This document shows positions 51,347 to 60,406 of a stretch of 64,000 bases of DNA, one piece after another. The notes beneath the pieces were generated by a model. The model was not told the DNA's origin. It saw only the letters and a program-made list of their open reading frames with translations, and did no database searches. The position numbers were made by a program, and so were the translations under genes. Numbering within the stretch: the first letter of the stretch is position 1; each line of letters begins with the position of its first letter. The DNA comes from an uncultured Clostridia bacterium (GTDB lineage: Bacteria > Bacillota > Clostridia > Oscillospirales > Ruminococcaceae), in contig CANQTP010000007.1 of NCBI GenBank assembly GCA_947626755.1, positions 20,175 through 84,174 of the forward strand, read 5' to 3'.

Positions 51347-52775
51347 ACTTTACGGTTTCCATTATCGCTTTGACTATCTCGGGATAGAACCACTTAAGAG
51401 TTGCTCTGTCAAGAAGTCCCAGTCCCTCACCTTCCGAAGGAGGACAGATCGTGTTGTTATCCCACCAACAGCAGGGAACGCCGTATTTTTCAGCTGTGGA
51501 AAGATAATATTTTACAAGTTCCACACGATCGGAAGTATTATCCTTGTTAAGTGAACCAAACTCGTCCATTATAACGGGTATGCCCTTGCTGAGGAATACT
51601 TTGTCTATGTTGGAGAATGCATTATCTATCTCCCACTTGCCTCTGTCGGTAAGTTTTGTCTCATCGGAATACCTGTTAAGCGCCATATTATACGGAAGAT
51701 AAGCGTGTACCGAAACTATTATCCTGTCATCGTCGGGAAGTTCCAGATCGGACATGGGAGCATATCCCGAATTTGCACCGTAGGGCGTAAGAATGAGAAA
51801 ACGTGTCTTGTTGTTTCCGCCCGTTGAACGAACGGTATCCACAAATACTTTGTAGAGATCGTTCAGGACTTTGCGTTCGTTCGCCGTTCCGCCTGTCCAC
51901 TCGGAAGCCGAGCCTTCGGTGCGGGGTTCGTTCATGCCTTCAAAAATCAGCTTTTCATCATAATCCTTGAACCGCTCGGCTATCTGCTTCCATACGTTTC
52001 CGAACTTTGCAGAAACGGTTTTTTTGTCATTTTCGGTAAGTTTTATCCAGCTGAGATCGTGGTGAGTGTTCAGGATAACGTACATACCGTTGTCATATGC
52101 GTAGTCAACTACTTCCTGAACTCTGTCCAGCCAAGCTTTGTTGATGTTTCCGTCCTTATCCATGTGGTTGCCCCATGACACGGGGATACGCACCGTATTG
52201 AAGCCTGCTTTTTTGACTGTATCTATGATAGACTTTGTGGTCTTGACTTTCTGCCAAGCAGTCTCATAGTCAAGATCGTTTGTGAGCCATGTACAATTGC
52301 TTGGATCAAGGGTATTTCCCAGATTCCAGCCCACGGTCATTTTCCCGAGAAGTTCATTTCCTGCGGAATAATTATTGCTTGAAGCGGTTTTCTTGGTCTC
52401 GGTCTTGGTCTCGGTCTTAGCAGTCGTTGTTTTTGCTGCCGCAGAAGATGATTTCTTCTTTACGGTTACTTTGCACACAGCCTTGTACTTCGTGCCCTTG
52501 ATCGTTGCGGAAATAACTGCCGAGCCTGCTTTCTTTGCAGTTACTTTTCCTTTTGATACGGAAGCTATCGAGCTGTCAGAACTCTGCCATACAACAGTTG
52601 CGGTCTTGAATCCGGTGACTGTTCTTTTAAGAGTGTATGTATTTCCCACAGTCAATGAAAGGCTTGTCTTGCTGAGCTTGATGCCCTTTTCCGATGCGGC
52701 GGAAACATTTGCCGGGAACATCATCAGGCACATAAGCAAGGTCAGAATGACAGCTGCCAATTTTTTGAATTTCAT
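51345..52775 (-). CDS. Secreted GH5 endoglucanase-like enzyme with N-terminal Big_2 domain
   Basis: A 476-residue secreted protein with a signal peptide (~1-27, ending VSA). A bacterial Ig-like Big_2 domain spans ~32-103 (IKLSKTSLSLTVGNTYTLKRTV to KAVCKVTVKK). A Ser/Thr/Lys linker (~104-135) is followed by a GH5 barrel (~140-470). Catalytic features are GWNLGNTLDP, VRIPVSWGNHMD, HHDLSW, the acid/base Glu in FEGMNEPR, and the nucleophile Glu in PVIMDEFGS. Subfamily and substrate (beta-glucan most likely) are inferred. There is no dockerin or wall anchor, so it is probably free or held by Big_2. Confidence 0.93.
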   Translation of the reverse strand: MKFKKLAAVILTLLMCLMMFPANVSAASEKGIKLSKTSLSLTVGNTYTLKRTVTGFKTATVVWQSSDSSIASVSKGKVTAKKAGSAVISATIKGTKYKAVCKVTVKKKSSSAAAKTTTAKTETKTETKKTASSNNYSAGNELLGKMTVGWNLGNTLDPSNCTWLTNDLDYETAWQKVKTTKSIIDTVKKAGFNTVRIPVSWGNHMDKDGNINKAWLDRVQEVVDYAYDNGMYVILNTHHDLSWIKLTENDKKTVSAKFGNVWKQIAERFKDYDEKLIFEGMNEPRTEGSASEWTGGTANERKVLNDLYKVFVDTVRSTGGNNKTRFLILTPYGANSGYAPMSDLELPDDDRIIVSVHAYLPYNMALNRYSDETKLTDRGKWEIDNAFSNIDKVFLSKGIPVIMDEFGSLNKDNTSDRVELVKYYLSTAEKYGVPCCWWDNNTICPPSEGEGLGLLDRATLKWFYPEIVKAIMETVK

Positions 52776-52808
52776 AAAGATCCTCCTTGCAAAAAATTAT
52801 CTGCTTAC

Positions 52809-52837
52809 ATTTTAACATAAAATACCGAAGTTTTCAA
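52809..52837 (-). promoter_or_regulatory. Promoter of the GH5/Big_2 gene
   Basis: On the minus strand TTGAAA and TAAAAT are separated by 17 nt, followed by the AAGGAGGA ribosome binding site. Confidence 0.6.
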
Positions 52838-52893
52838 TAGTTTTACAAAATAATTTATATGTGTGAAAAAATAATTAAAATATTTCCTGCCTG

Positions 52894-52922
52894 TTGAAAT
52901 TCGGGAAGCAATTTGCTATAAT
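52894..52922 (+). promoter_or_regulatory. Promoter of the lipid kinase gene
   Basis: TTGAAA and TATAAT are separated by 17 nt. It diverges from the GH5 promoter. Confidence 0.65.
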
Positions 52923-52960
52923 TTATATAAGATAATATTCTGAAAGGCAGTTAATGCAGA

Positions 52961-53896
52961 ATGAAAAAAATGCTGTTTGTTTTTAATCCCCATTCGGGAA
53001 AAGGTCTTATACGTCAGCATCTTCTTGAAATACTGGACGTATTCACAAAGGACGGCTATGAAGTTACCGCTTACCCCACACAGGCGCGGAACGATGCTTT
53101 TGAAAAAGTCTGCTCCCGCGGCGGAGATTTTGACGCCGTTGTATGCAGCGGCGGAGACGGCACTCTAAACGAGACCATCAAGGCGCTTATGAAGTCCGAA
53201 AAGCGCATTCCGCTGGGATATATCCCCTCGGGAACAATGAACGATTTCGCGTCAAGCATCGGTATCCCGAAAGATATGCCCGAAGCGGCTGCCGTTGTGG
53301 CAAAAGGCGAACCCATAAGCGTTGACATCGGCTCCTTTAATGATGAATACTTTACTTACATTGCGGCTTTCGGAGCGTTTACGGACGTAAGCTATGAAAC
53401 TCCTCAGCAGATGAAGAATATGTTCGGAAGTCTCGCGTATATAATGGAAGGAATGAAGCGGCTCAACACCGCAAAATCCTATCATGTCACCGTAAAAAAC
53501 GGCTCGGAAGTCATTGAGGACGATTTTATCTTCGGAATGGTCTCAAACTCCACTTCCGTTGGCGGATTCAAAGGGATCAGCGGAACGGAAGTAAAGCTTG
53601 ACGACGGCGTTTTTGAGGTAGTGCTCATCAGAACTCCCAAAAGCCTTGCGGAGTTCCAGCAGACGATAAACGCATTCCTCAGGAGAGAGATGGATTCCCA
53701 GTATTTTGTAAATTTCAAATCCGATCATGTGGAATTCAGTTCCGAGGACGATCTCCCATGGACACTGGACGGAGAATACGGCGGAAACTGTCGGAACGTG
53801 ACGGTAAAAAACAACTGCCGGGCAATAGACATATTCACTCCCCATTCGGGCGGAGTGGAAGCTGCACTTTACTCGGGAGCAGCGGAAACGGAATAA
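52961..53896 (+). CDS. Diacylglycerol kinase-family lipid kinase (YegS/DgkB type)
   Basis: A 311-residue soluble kinase with a DAGK catalytic domain: FVFNPHSGKGLIRQHL at the N-terminus, the nucleotide loop VVCSGGDGTLNETIKALM (GGDGT) near residue 65, and IPLGYIPSGTMNDFASSIGIP. A C-terminal beta-sandwich contains DDLPWTLDGEYGG. Members phosphorylate diacylglycerol or related lipids and recycle it in Gram-positives. The exact lipid is not readable. AAAGGCAG precedes the ATG. It is monocistronic. Confidence 0.92.
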   Translation: MKKMLFVFNPHSGKGLIRQHLLEILDVFTKDGYEVTAYPTQARNDAFEKVCSRGGDFDAVVCSGGDGTLNETIKALMKSEKRIPLGYIPSGTMNDFASSIGIPKDMPEAAAVVAKGEPISVDIGSFNDEYFTYIAAFGAFTDVSYETPQQMKNMFGSLAYIMEGMKRLNTAKSYHVTVKNGSEVIEDDFIFGMVSNSTSVGGFKGISGTEVKLDDGVFEVVLIRTPKSLAEFQQTINAFLRREMDSQYFVNFKSDHVEFSSEDDLPWTLDGEYGGNCRNVTVKNNCRAIDIFTPHSGGVEAALYSGAAETE

Positions 53897-53902
53897 AAAT
53901 TG

Positions 53903-53937
53903 ACCGTGTACAGGCAAACGCCCGTACACGGTTTTGC
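53903..53937. terminator. Terminator after the lipid kinase gene
   Basis: ACCGTGTAC aggcaaacgccc GTACACGGT is followed by TTTGC. It lies between convergent genes. Confidence 0.7.
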
Positions 53938-53948
53938 ATTATAAAAAA

Positions 53949-55082
53949 TCATTTCAGATTTGTGGTAAGTCCGTTTATGGAAATGCTCGGGTCGTCAAGG
54001 TCGATTACAAGACACCGTCTGCCGTTGATAACGCTTGTACGGACTTTATCCGTTGCATCGCGGCTGATATTTATGGTGATCTCGGGAGTTGCAAGAACGG
54101 TCTTTTTCTCAATGAGATTTTCGGCAATAAGTCCTTCGGCATCTCCCGCTTTTTCCTTGAAAACCGCAGGCAGCGCGTCCAGCTTTTCACTGCTTACGCC
54201 TGCGTCAAAAAGAATGTCATGGAGCTTGTTATCGTCTATCAGCGGAAGCTCCGTCTCATTTCCCGAATTCTTTACAATATCGCGTATGGATTCATTGACC
54301 TGAGTTATTACGGTGTAGCTGAGTTCATCGGCTACAACATCTGTCAGCACCTGACGGAATGTTTCCTTCTCGTTCTGGCAGGACATTGTGAATCCGCAGC
54401 CGAGGACATCTTCCACGACCGAAATGTTCGGCTTCTTGGGAGTAGAAGTGTAGTACATCACATTGTTCACATCGGGGCTCCTGTCGCTGAAAACAGGATA
54501 AAGGAAACCGTCCGTAGGCTTGCGGCTTATAATGAGTTCGTTGTTTATCTTCTTGATGATAGCGTTATTTTCGCTGTCAAACATAAGTCCGTCATCGTTT
54601 GTACCGACGGGGCATACAGCCGTGACTATGAAGTTATACTCATAGTCGGCCTCGTCGTATGTATCGCCGTTTTTGTCCTTTTTAGCAATGCTGTAGGAGC
54701 AGTATCCGATAATAACGGTATATGCCTTTTCATACTCCATGTTGTTGATGATCCTTTCAAGCAGACGTGCGTTGGCGGTCTCATCTTCCAGCTTGCCTTT
54801 AAGCGCCGCATAGAGAATATTCTGCGCGCCGCCTTCCTCGTATTCCTCATTGGGAAAACTGTATTCCACAAGATTTTTCCCTGCGCTTCCGCTGAGGACT
54901 TTTTTCAGGGATTCCAGCATGACCGCGCCTTCGTCCTCGGGAATAAGCGCGTAGAGTTTGTTTTCGTTACAGCGGATATTCTTCTGCGTATCGACATATG
55001 CGGAGATAATGTGGTTAAGCGTAAAAAATCCGCTTGAATCGGAAAAATTCTTTTTTATTTCTGCAATTTCTTTTTTATTCAT
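53949..55082 (-). CDS. DUF4317 family protein
   Basis: This protein of about 377 residues is counted from the ATG at 55082 (MNKKEIAEIKKNFS), with AAAGGAAC upstream. It matches the DUF4317 family of Firmicutes, known only as conserved hypothetical. There is no signal peptide or membrane helix. The central portion has EADYEYNFIVTAVCPVGTNDDGLMFD and DRSPDVNNVMYYTSTPKKPN. A GAAC-N4-GTTT site inside its promoter hints at SOS control, which would be new information on this family. The function is unknown. Confidence 0.85.
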   Translation of the reverse strand: MNKKEIAEIKKNFSDSSGFFTLNHIISAYVDTQKNIRCNENKLYALIPEDEGAVMLESLKKVLSGSAGKNLVEYSFPNEEYEEGGAQNILYAALKGKLEDETANARLLERIINNMEYEKAYTVIIGYCSYSIAKKDKNGDTYDEADYEYNFIVTAVCPVGTNDDGLMFDSENNAIIKKINNELIISRKPTDGFLYPVFSDRSPDVNNVMYYTSTPKKPNISVVEDVLGCGFTMSCQNEKETFRQVLTDVVADELSYTVITQVNESIRDIVKNSGNETELPLIDDNKLHDILFDAGVSSEKLDALPAVFKEKAGDAEGLIAENLIEKKTVLATPEITINISRDATDKVRTSVINGRRCLVIDLDDPSISINGLTTNLK

Positions 55083-55115
55083 TTTCAGATGTTCCTTTCT
55101 TTTATTACAAGATAT

Positions 55116-55144
55116 ATTATACCACATAAACGAATGTTCGTCAA
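55116..55144 (-). promoter_or_regulatory. DUF4317 promoter with embedded LexA-like box
   Basis: On the minus strand TTGACG and TATAAT are separated by 17 nt. GAACATTCGTTT (complement 55128-55139) occupies the spacer and fits the clostridial LexA pattern GAAC-N4-GTTT exactly. Confidence 0.55.
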
Positions 55145-55174
55145 GCGGACGGGAATAATTTTTCCAAAAAGCTA

Positions 55175-55203
55175 TTGCAATTCGCTAAAAAATATGGTAA
55201 AAT
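55175..55203 (+). promoter_or_regulatory. Promoter of the fructose-6-phosphate aldolase gene
   Basis: TTGCAA and TAAAAT are separated by 17 nt, with TGG before the -10. Confidence 0.6.
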
Positions 55204-55236
55204 ATTTTTAATAAATTATTGAAAGGATCGATACCA

Positions 55237-55884
55237 ATGAAACTTTTTATTGATACAGCTAATGTAAACGACATAAGAGAAGCCAACGACTGGGGCGTTA
55301 TCTGCGGCGTTACCACAAATCCCTCCCTTATCGCCAAGGAAGGACGTGTTTTTGAAGAAGTGGTAAAGGAGATAACAAGCATCGTTGACGGACCTATCTC
55401 CGCGGAAGTAATTTCCCTTGAAGCAGACAAGATGGTCGAGGAAGCCATTCCGCTTTCCAAAATACACAAGAATATCGTTATAAAGCTCCCTATGTGCGCA
55501 GAAGGTCTGAAAGCCTGCAAAAAGCTCACCGCTATGGGAATAAAGACAAATGTAACGCTTGTTTTCTCTGCTGCACAGGCTCTGCTTGCGGCAAATGCGG
55601 GAGCAACTTATGTTTCGCCGTTCCTCGGCAGACTGGACGACATCGGCATGGAAGGCATGGCACTGATCTCCGAGATAGTTGAAATTTTCAACGCTCAGGG
55701 TATCAGCACGGAAATAATTGCCGCTTCTATCAGGAATCCTATCCATGTTACAACGGCTGCGCGTCTCGGCTGCGACATTGCCACCGTTCCTATGAACGTT
55801 CTCCGTCAGATGATAAATCACCCTCTGACAGATGCGGGCATCGCACGTTTCCTGAAAGACTGGGAAGGCGCAAAGAAAGCGTAA
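55237..55884 (+). CDS. fsa: Transaldolase-like fructose-6-phosphate aldolase
   Basis: A 215-residue TIM-barrel protein of the TalC/FSA group: [36 protein letters not shown], the Schiff-base Lys in KNIVIKLPM (near residue 85), [34 protein letters not shown], and a C-terminal [29 protein letters not shown]. Proteins of this length act either as transaldolase or as fructose-6-phosphate aldolase; sequence alone does not separate the two. The start at 55237 follows GAAAGGATC. The track's TTG at 55219 overlaps that site. Confidence 0.9.
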   Translation: MKLFIDTANVNDIREANDWGVICGVTTNPSLIAKEGRVFEEVVKEITSIVDGPISAEVISLEADKMVEEAIPLSKIHKNIVIKLPMCAEGLKACKKLTAMGIKTNVTLVFSAAQALLAANAGATYVSPFLGRLDDIGMEGMALISEIVEIFNAQGISTEIIAASIRNPIHVTTAARLGCDIATVPMNVLRQMINHPLTDAGIARFLKDWEGAKKA

Positions 55885-55901
55885 ATTTCAATTTCATATA
55901 G

Positions 55902-55939
55902 AAAACGGGCTGTACAGTTGAAATGTACAGCCCGTTTTT
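55902..55939. terminator. Terminator between fsa and the surface-protein gene
   Basis: AAAACGGGCTGTACA gttgaaa TGTACAGCCCGTTTT is a perfect 15-bp stem, T-rich on both sides, so it is probably bidirectional. Confidence 0.9.
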
Positions 55940-55953
55940 GTGCCTTTACGCCG

Positions 55954-58900
55954 TCAGCGTTTTTTCTTTCCGAGAATTGCCGCCGCAGATACAGCAGCAA
56001 AAATACAACATACAAGAGCCGCACTGCCCGAATAATTCTTTACCGCGCCAAGCTCATCATTTCCCGAAACGATCCCCGCAGCCGAACTTGCATCTTCCGT
56101 GCCGCTGTCGGACTTGCCAATGACCGCCGGTTCAAGTCCTATACCGTGTCTCGGGACCGGCACTGTATTTTCCGACTGCTGAGACGGTTCACTGTCCTTA
56201 GATGCAATAACATATATGCTGAAATGATCCGTTGTAAAACTTATTGTTCCATCGTCCTTTACAGCATTCATACTTTCGGAAGTCCCGCCGCTTATGTGAA
56301 AAACTTCAAGTTCTGCATTGCTGTCGGCGTCTTCGGGAATTTTAAGAGTGACCTTTACCGTTCCGTCGGGCTGAACTTCTTTTTCGCCGTTATACATAAG
56401 TTTTATATCATACGCCTTTATGGCTGTATAACCGCTGATCGTTCCCGCTTCGGAAATATCCGATGTATCTTCTTCAACGCTCAGGAAAATATAGCCGTCG
56501 CTCGGGCAATCGCTCTTATCATCGGCAAATATATATTTTATCTCGCTGCCCTCTGCCGACTCTATCAGGACTGTGCCATCGCCGTTTTTCAGGCTGCCTG
56601 CATCGTAAATGGTCTTTTTGCCGTCTCTTTCTATGGTAACTTCGCCATCGGACGGAAGAATGATCTTTCCATCGGGAGAAACGGTGATTCCGCTGCCCGT
56701 TATTGTTGTATCGTCACCGATCCGAACGGTATCCCCTTCCGAAATTTTTATTTTTCCGTCTTTGTCAATAGTCACGCTTTTGCCCGTGACCGTAATATCT
56801 TTGACGATCACTTCATCGGTGGAAATTGTTCCGTCCGCGTTTATCGTTCCGCCCTTTGGAAGTTCAACATAAATATCTCCTATCTGAACGGTGTCCTTTT
56901 CCGAAACTTTTATACTTCCGTCCGTGTTAAACTCAATGTTATTTTCGTTTGAAACCGTAGTACCGCCGATAACAGCTTTTTTTGTTTCGATAGTGCCGTC
57001 TGTGTCAACTTTTCCGCCGCTTGGAAGTGTTATCTCCGTTTCGCCTTTTTTAATAGTTCCGTTTTCGGGAACAATGATATTTCCTTCTTTGTCAACTGTT
57101 ACGCTTTCGCCTTTGACCGTAACATCTTTGACGGTCACTTCAACGGCGGAAATCATTCCGTCCGCGTTTACCGTTCCGCCCTTTGGAAGTTCAACATCAA
57201 TATCTCCCACCTGAACGGAATCATCTTCCGAAACTTTTATATTTCCGTCTTTATCAAATACTATCTCGTTTTCGCTTGTAACTGTAGTATTTCCCGCAAC
57301 AGCCTTTTTCGTAATGATATTTCCGTCCTTATTAACAGTTCCGCCGCTTGGAAGTATTATCTCCGTTTCGCCCTTTTTAACAATTCCATTTTCGGGTACT
57401 GTGATATTTCCGTCTTTGTCAACTTTTACGCTTTTGCCCGTGACCGTAATATCTTTGACGATCACTTCATCGGCGGAAATCGTTCCGTCCGCGTTTACCG
57501 TTCCGCCCTTTGGAAGTTCAACATAAATATCTCCTATCTGAACGGTGTCCTTTTCCGAAACATTTATATTTCCGTCTTTGTCAAATTTAACATTATCTTC
57601 GCTTGAAACTTTGGTACCGCCGATAACAGCTTCTTTTGTTTCGATATTTCCGTTCTTATTAACAGTTCCGCCGCTTGGAAGTGTAATAACGCTGTCGCCG
57701 ATCTGAACAGTATCATCTCCCGAAACATTAATACTTCCGTCTTTGTCAAAATCAATATTATCTTTGCTTGTAACCGTAGTACCGCCGATAACAGCTTCTT
57801 TTGTTTCGATAGTGCCGTCTGTGTTAACTTTTCCGCCGCTTGGAAGTGTTATCTCCGTTCCGCCTTTTTTAATAGTTCCGCCTCCGCCTGCGAGGACTGT
57901 GATATTTCCGTCACTATCAACGGTAAACTCGCCCGTGACCGTAACATCTTCGACTTTAATTTCCTCGGCAATAATATTTCCTTTATTATCAACAGTTCCG
58001 CCGTCGGGAAGTGTTATTTCCGCTTCACCTTTTTGGAATTTTCCTTCGGGAGGAATTTTAACGTTACCGTCCGTTGTGATCTGTACGTTATCTGTTTCCG
58101 TACCCTCAAAGGTAATGCCCTCATCTTCGCCGTTAAGAAGAACGATCTCTTTGCCGCTGATAGTGCCGTCGGGAGAAATTGTCCCGCCCTGAGGAAGTTC
58201 AACATCACTTGAACCTCTTTTTACTTCACTGTCTCCGGTAACGGTAATACTTCTGTCAGGTCCTATGGTATAATTTTCACTGTCAATTTCTATACCGTTT
58301 GAATTTGAAAAATGCTCTTCATCTTCTTCACCCGAAAACAATTCTACTCCTTTTCTTCCGCATACAGTACCGCCGTTAAGAGTTATATGTCCGTCTTTAA
58401 CTTTATTCTGTACACCCGCTGCTGTACCGCTTATAATTCCGCCGTTTACTTCAAGGTATTGTGGAAGATTATCGCCGCCATAAAGGTAATAATCATTCAT
58501 GATACCTACTCCGTCACTGCCGGTACCTTTTATAATAGCATCGCCGCTTACAGTTACATTTCCGTCTTGGTTTAAAACACCGACTTTAGTACCCGAAATT
58601 TCACCGCCTGATATTTTCACATCACCTATGTAATTGTATATCCCGTAATATTTTGTTCCATTTATAGCACCGCCCTCTATGATACATTCACTTGCTATAG
58701 CAGGATTATCTATGCCGTATAAGCTGCCTTCAAGCGTACCGCCCTTCACTGTCAATATCCCTCTGTTATCTACTGCTCTTTTTGAGCCGCATATTTTTCC
58801 GCCGTAAACATTCAAAGAACAGCGTACTTCGCCCGCGTTCCATCCACAAACTTTAATTGTCTGATCTTCACTTTCACCACCAATTATTGACCCGCTCCCA

Positions 58901-59583
58901 TTGTCATATAAATTAAGAATAGTAGGTACATATACACTACCGGGATTATAATAACGGCCGGTATCTATTTCTATATAACCGTTAGTACAAGTAACGCTTT
59001 TTCCGTTAAGATAGAGGTTGATCGTACCGCCCGGTTTAATTGTACATTTTTCACTGAGCATAACATTATCCGCAAGATACCAGTTTCCCTCTGTCGTAGG
59101 CAAACTTTCCGTTTCTGTCCATTCTGTAAATTCTATGTTGTTATAGATAATCGTTTTATCACTTTCAAGCGATAACATATCAATTCCATTATCCGCGCAT
59201 ATCTCACAGTAATAATTGCACGGCGAACCTGCGGTTTCTTCCTTGTAACCGCAAAGTTCATCATGGACGTGAGAACAGTTCAGCGTTTTTGTTATGCAGC
59301 CGCTTTCTTCGGTGCAGACGTGCGTACATGGATCTGTGCAGGACTCATCACATATATGCACGCAATTTTCCGTTATTATGTAACAATCTTCGGTATGTTC
59401 ATGACCGCAGTCGGCGCCTTCGGACGCTTCTGCATATCCGCATTCGGCAGTGTGTTCCGTATGGTGGGGACAAAGTCCGCCTGTATATTCCGATACATCT
59501 TCAGCTGTGCCTGTTATGGAAACGGCTGAAAAGACAGATAATGCCGTCAGTGTGCTGATAATTCTGCGTATTATTCTGTTCAT
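55954..59583 (-). CDS. Large repeat-rich secreted/surface protein with Cys/His-rich head
   Basis: About 1209 residues from the ATG at 59583, preceded by GAGGTG. It has a signal peptide (~1-27). A Cys/His-rich region (~35-145) carries 'CPHHTEHTAECGYAE', 'CGHEHTEDCY', 'CTHVCTEESGC' and 'CSHVHDELCGY' and is probably metal-binding. A right-handed beta-helix-like stretch with GGTLEGSLYGI and GGEISGTKVG repeats follows (~170-440). An array of ~45-50-residue repeats ('V.LP.GGTVN.DG.I....V....T', ~470-1000) comes next. After a beta-rich domain it ends in a membrane helix and KKKR. There is no LPxTG. Likely cell-surface; ligand unknown. Confidence 0.85.
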   Translation of the reverse strand: MNRIIRRIISTLTALSVFSAVSITGTAEDVSEYTGGLCPHHTEHTAECGYAEASEGADCGHEHTEDCYIITENCVHICDESCTDPCTHVCTEESGCITKTLNCSHVHDELCGYKEETAGSPCNYYCEICADNGIDMLSLESDKTIIYNNIEFTEWTETESLPTTEGNWYLADNVMLSEKCTIKPGGTINLYLNGKSVTCTNGYIEIDTGRYYNPGSVYVPTILNLYDNGSGSIIGGESEDQTIKVCGWNAGEVRCSLNVYGGKICGSKRAVDNRGILTVKGGTLEGSLYGIDNPAIASECIIEGGAINGTKYYGIYNYIGDVKISGGEISGTKVGVLNQDGNVTVSGDAIIKGTGSDGVGIMNDYYLYGGDNLPQYLEVNGGIISGTAAGVQNKVKDGHITLNGGTVCGRKGVELFSGEEDEEHFSNSNGIEIDSENYTIGPDRSITVTGDSEVKRGSSDVELPQGGTISPDGTISGKEIVLLNGEDEGITFEGTETDNVQITTDGNVKIPPEGKFQKGEAEITLPDGGTVDNKGNIIAEEIKVEDVTVTGEFTVDSDGNITVLAGGGGTIKKGGTEITLPSGGKVNTDGTIETKEAVIGGTTVTSKDNIDFDKDGSINVSGDDTVQIGDSVITLPSGGTVNKNGNIETKEAVIGGTKVSSEDNVKFDKDGNINVSEKDTVQIGDIYVELPKGGTVNADGTISADEVIVKDITVTGKSVKVDKDGNITVPENGIVKKGETEIILPSGGTVNKDGNIITKKAVAGNTTVTSENEIVFDKDGNIKVSEDDSVQVGDIDVELPKGGTVNADGMISAVEVTVKDVTVKGESVTVDKEGNIIVPENGTIKKGETEITLPSGGKVDTDGTIETKKAVIGGTTVSNENNIEFNTDGSIKVSEKDTVQIGDIYVELPKGGTINADGTISTDEVIVKDITVTGKSVTIDKDGKIKISEGDTVRIGDDTTITGSGITVSPDGKIILPSDGEVTIERDGKKTIYDAGSLKNGDGTVLIESAEGSEIKYIFADDKSDCPSDGYIFLSVEEDTSDISEAGTISGYTAIKAYDIKLMYNGEKEVQPDGTVKVTLKIPEDADSNAELEVFHISGGTSESMNAVKDDGTISFTTDHFSIYVIASKDSEPSQQSENTVPVPRHGIGLEPAVIGKSDSGTEDASSAAGIVSGNDELGAVKNYSGSAALVCCIFAAVSAAAILGKKKR
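56560..58200 (-). repeat. In-gene tandem repeats of the surface-protein gene
   Basis: Two alternating repeat types are seen at the DNA level. Long blocks are nearly identical: the segment around 56789-56905 recurs at 57447-57563 with about three changes, and the block 'cgccgcttggaagtgttatctccgtt' recurs several times. Such near-identity favours copy-number change by recombination or slippage. Confidence 0.85.
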
Positions 59584-59617
59584 TTGGATCACCTCAAAAA
59601 TATTGATTTATATGTAA

Positions 59618-59648
59618 ATTATATCACACGTATATATATATATATATA
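59618..59648 (-). promoter_or_regulatory. Surface-protein promoter with (TA)9 tract in the -35/spacer region
   Basis: On the minus strand an extended -10 TGATATAAT (complement 59618-59626) is preceded by CGTG and an uninterrupted (TA)9 (59631-59648). That tract occupies where the spacer and -35 would be, and no TTGACA-like -35 is present. Change in TA number would alter promoter geometry. Confidence 0.6.
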
Positions 59649-59730
59649 GCTTATGAATGATTTCTGAACATTAAGCGACAATTTTCGGGATAGCTTTCTT
59701 CATATTATTCTTCTGATCCGTTTCGGTTAC

Positions 59731-59757
59731 AGAAAGACCCGATCGTTTAAGATCGGG
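59731..59757 (-). terminator. Terminator after the polysaccharide deacetylase gene
   Basis: On the minus strand CCCGATC ttaaac GATCGGG is followed by TCTTTCTGT. It isolates the deacetylase transcript from the surface-protein promoter. Confidence 0.7.
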
Positions 59758-59764
59758 CAAAAAT

Positions 59765-60397
59765 TCAGTGATAATAACGTTCCGTCTGCATGGCGCTTGT
59801 GTAAAGTATCCCGCTTTGGGGAGTTATGTTCTTTTCCTTGAAAAGTCCCGATACGGTAACAAAGCGGTAATTTTCCTTTTGCAGTTCGGGAATTATCATT
59901 TTTAATGCATCGACAGTGCGGAAATTTCCCTCCGCGTCGTGCAGGAGAATTATAATTCCGTCTTTCGATTGTGCAATTATCCGCTTATAGCGTTCTTCGG
60001 CGGAAACTTCGTCAAGGTAATCTTCCGCGCCTACTCCCTGAATAAACGGCAGATCGATATTCTCAAACATCGTTTCGTTTACCGCTATGTAGGGCGGACG
60101 GAAAAATTTCGGACGTACTCCCACTGCTTTTTCCACCGCATCGGAAGTAAAATTTATTTCCGAGGAAATTTCTTCGACAGACATTTTTGTCATATCAGAA
60201 TGTGTCTTTGAGTGGTTGTGGATCTCACAGCCGAGACTGAAAGCCTTTTGCATGACTTTTGCCGAGTCGGCGTTGATGTTTTCCCCGCAGACGAAAAAAC
60301 TTGCGGGGATATGGTGTTCTTCTAGAATATCAAGCACCTGCGGAGTGGTCACGGTATTAGGTCCGTCATCAAATGTAAGGGCAATTATTTTATCCAT
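59765..60397 (-). CDS. Polysaccharide deacetylase (CE4/NodB family)
   Basis: A 210-residue NodB-homology enzyme. Motif 1 is LTFDDGPNT, with the catalytic base and metal Asp. Motif 2 HNHSKTHSDM gives the two metal His. Motif 3 is RPPY, and LLHD near residue 150 supplies the catalytic His. Such enzymes remove N-acetyl groups from peptidoglycan or other glycans. No signal peptide or membrane anchor is visible, so an intracellular site or unconventional export must be considered. It is 9 nt downstream of the MATE gene, with AGGAGG overlapping that gene's end. Confidence 0.9.
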   Translation of the reverse strand: MDKIIALTFDDGPNTVTTPQVLDILEEHHIPASFFVCGENINADSAKVMQKAFSLGCEIHNHSKTHSDMTKMSVEEISSEINFTSDAVEKAVGVRPKFFRPPYIAVNETMFENIDLPFIQGVGAEDYLDEVSAEERYKRIIAQSKDGIIILLHDAEGNFRTVDALKMIIPELQKENYRFVTVSGLFKEKNITPQSGILYTSAMQTERYYH

Positions 60398-60406
60398 AGA
60401 AACCTC

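Noticed and set aside
55918-56952. 344-aa plus-strand ORF opposite the surface-protein gene
   Set aside because: Antisense of a repeat-rich coding region; the opposite strand has signal peptide, domains and ribosome binding site.
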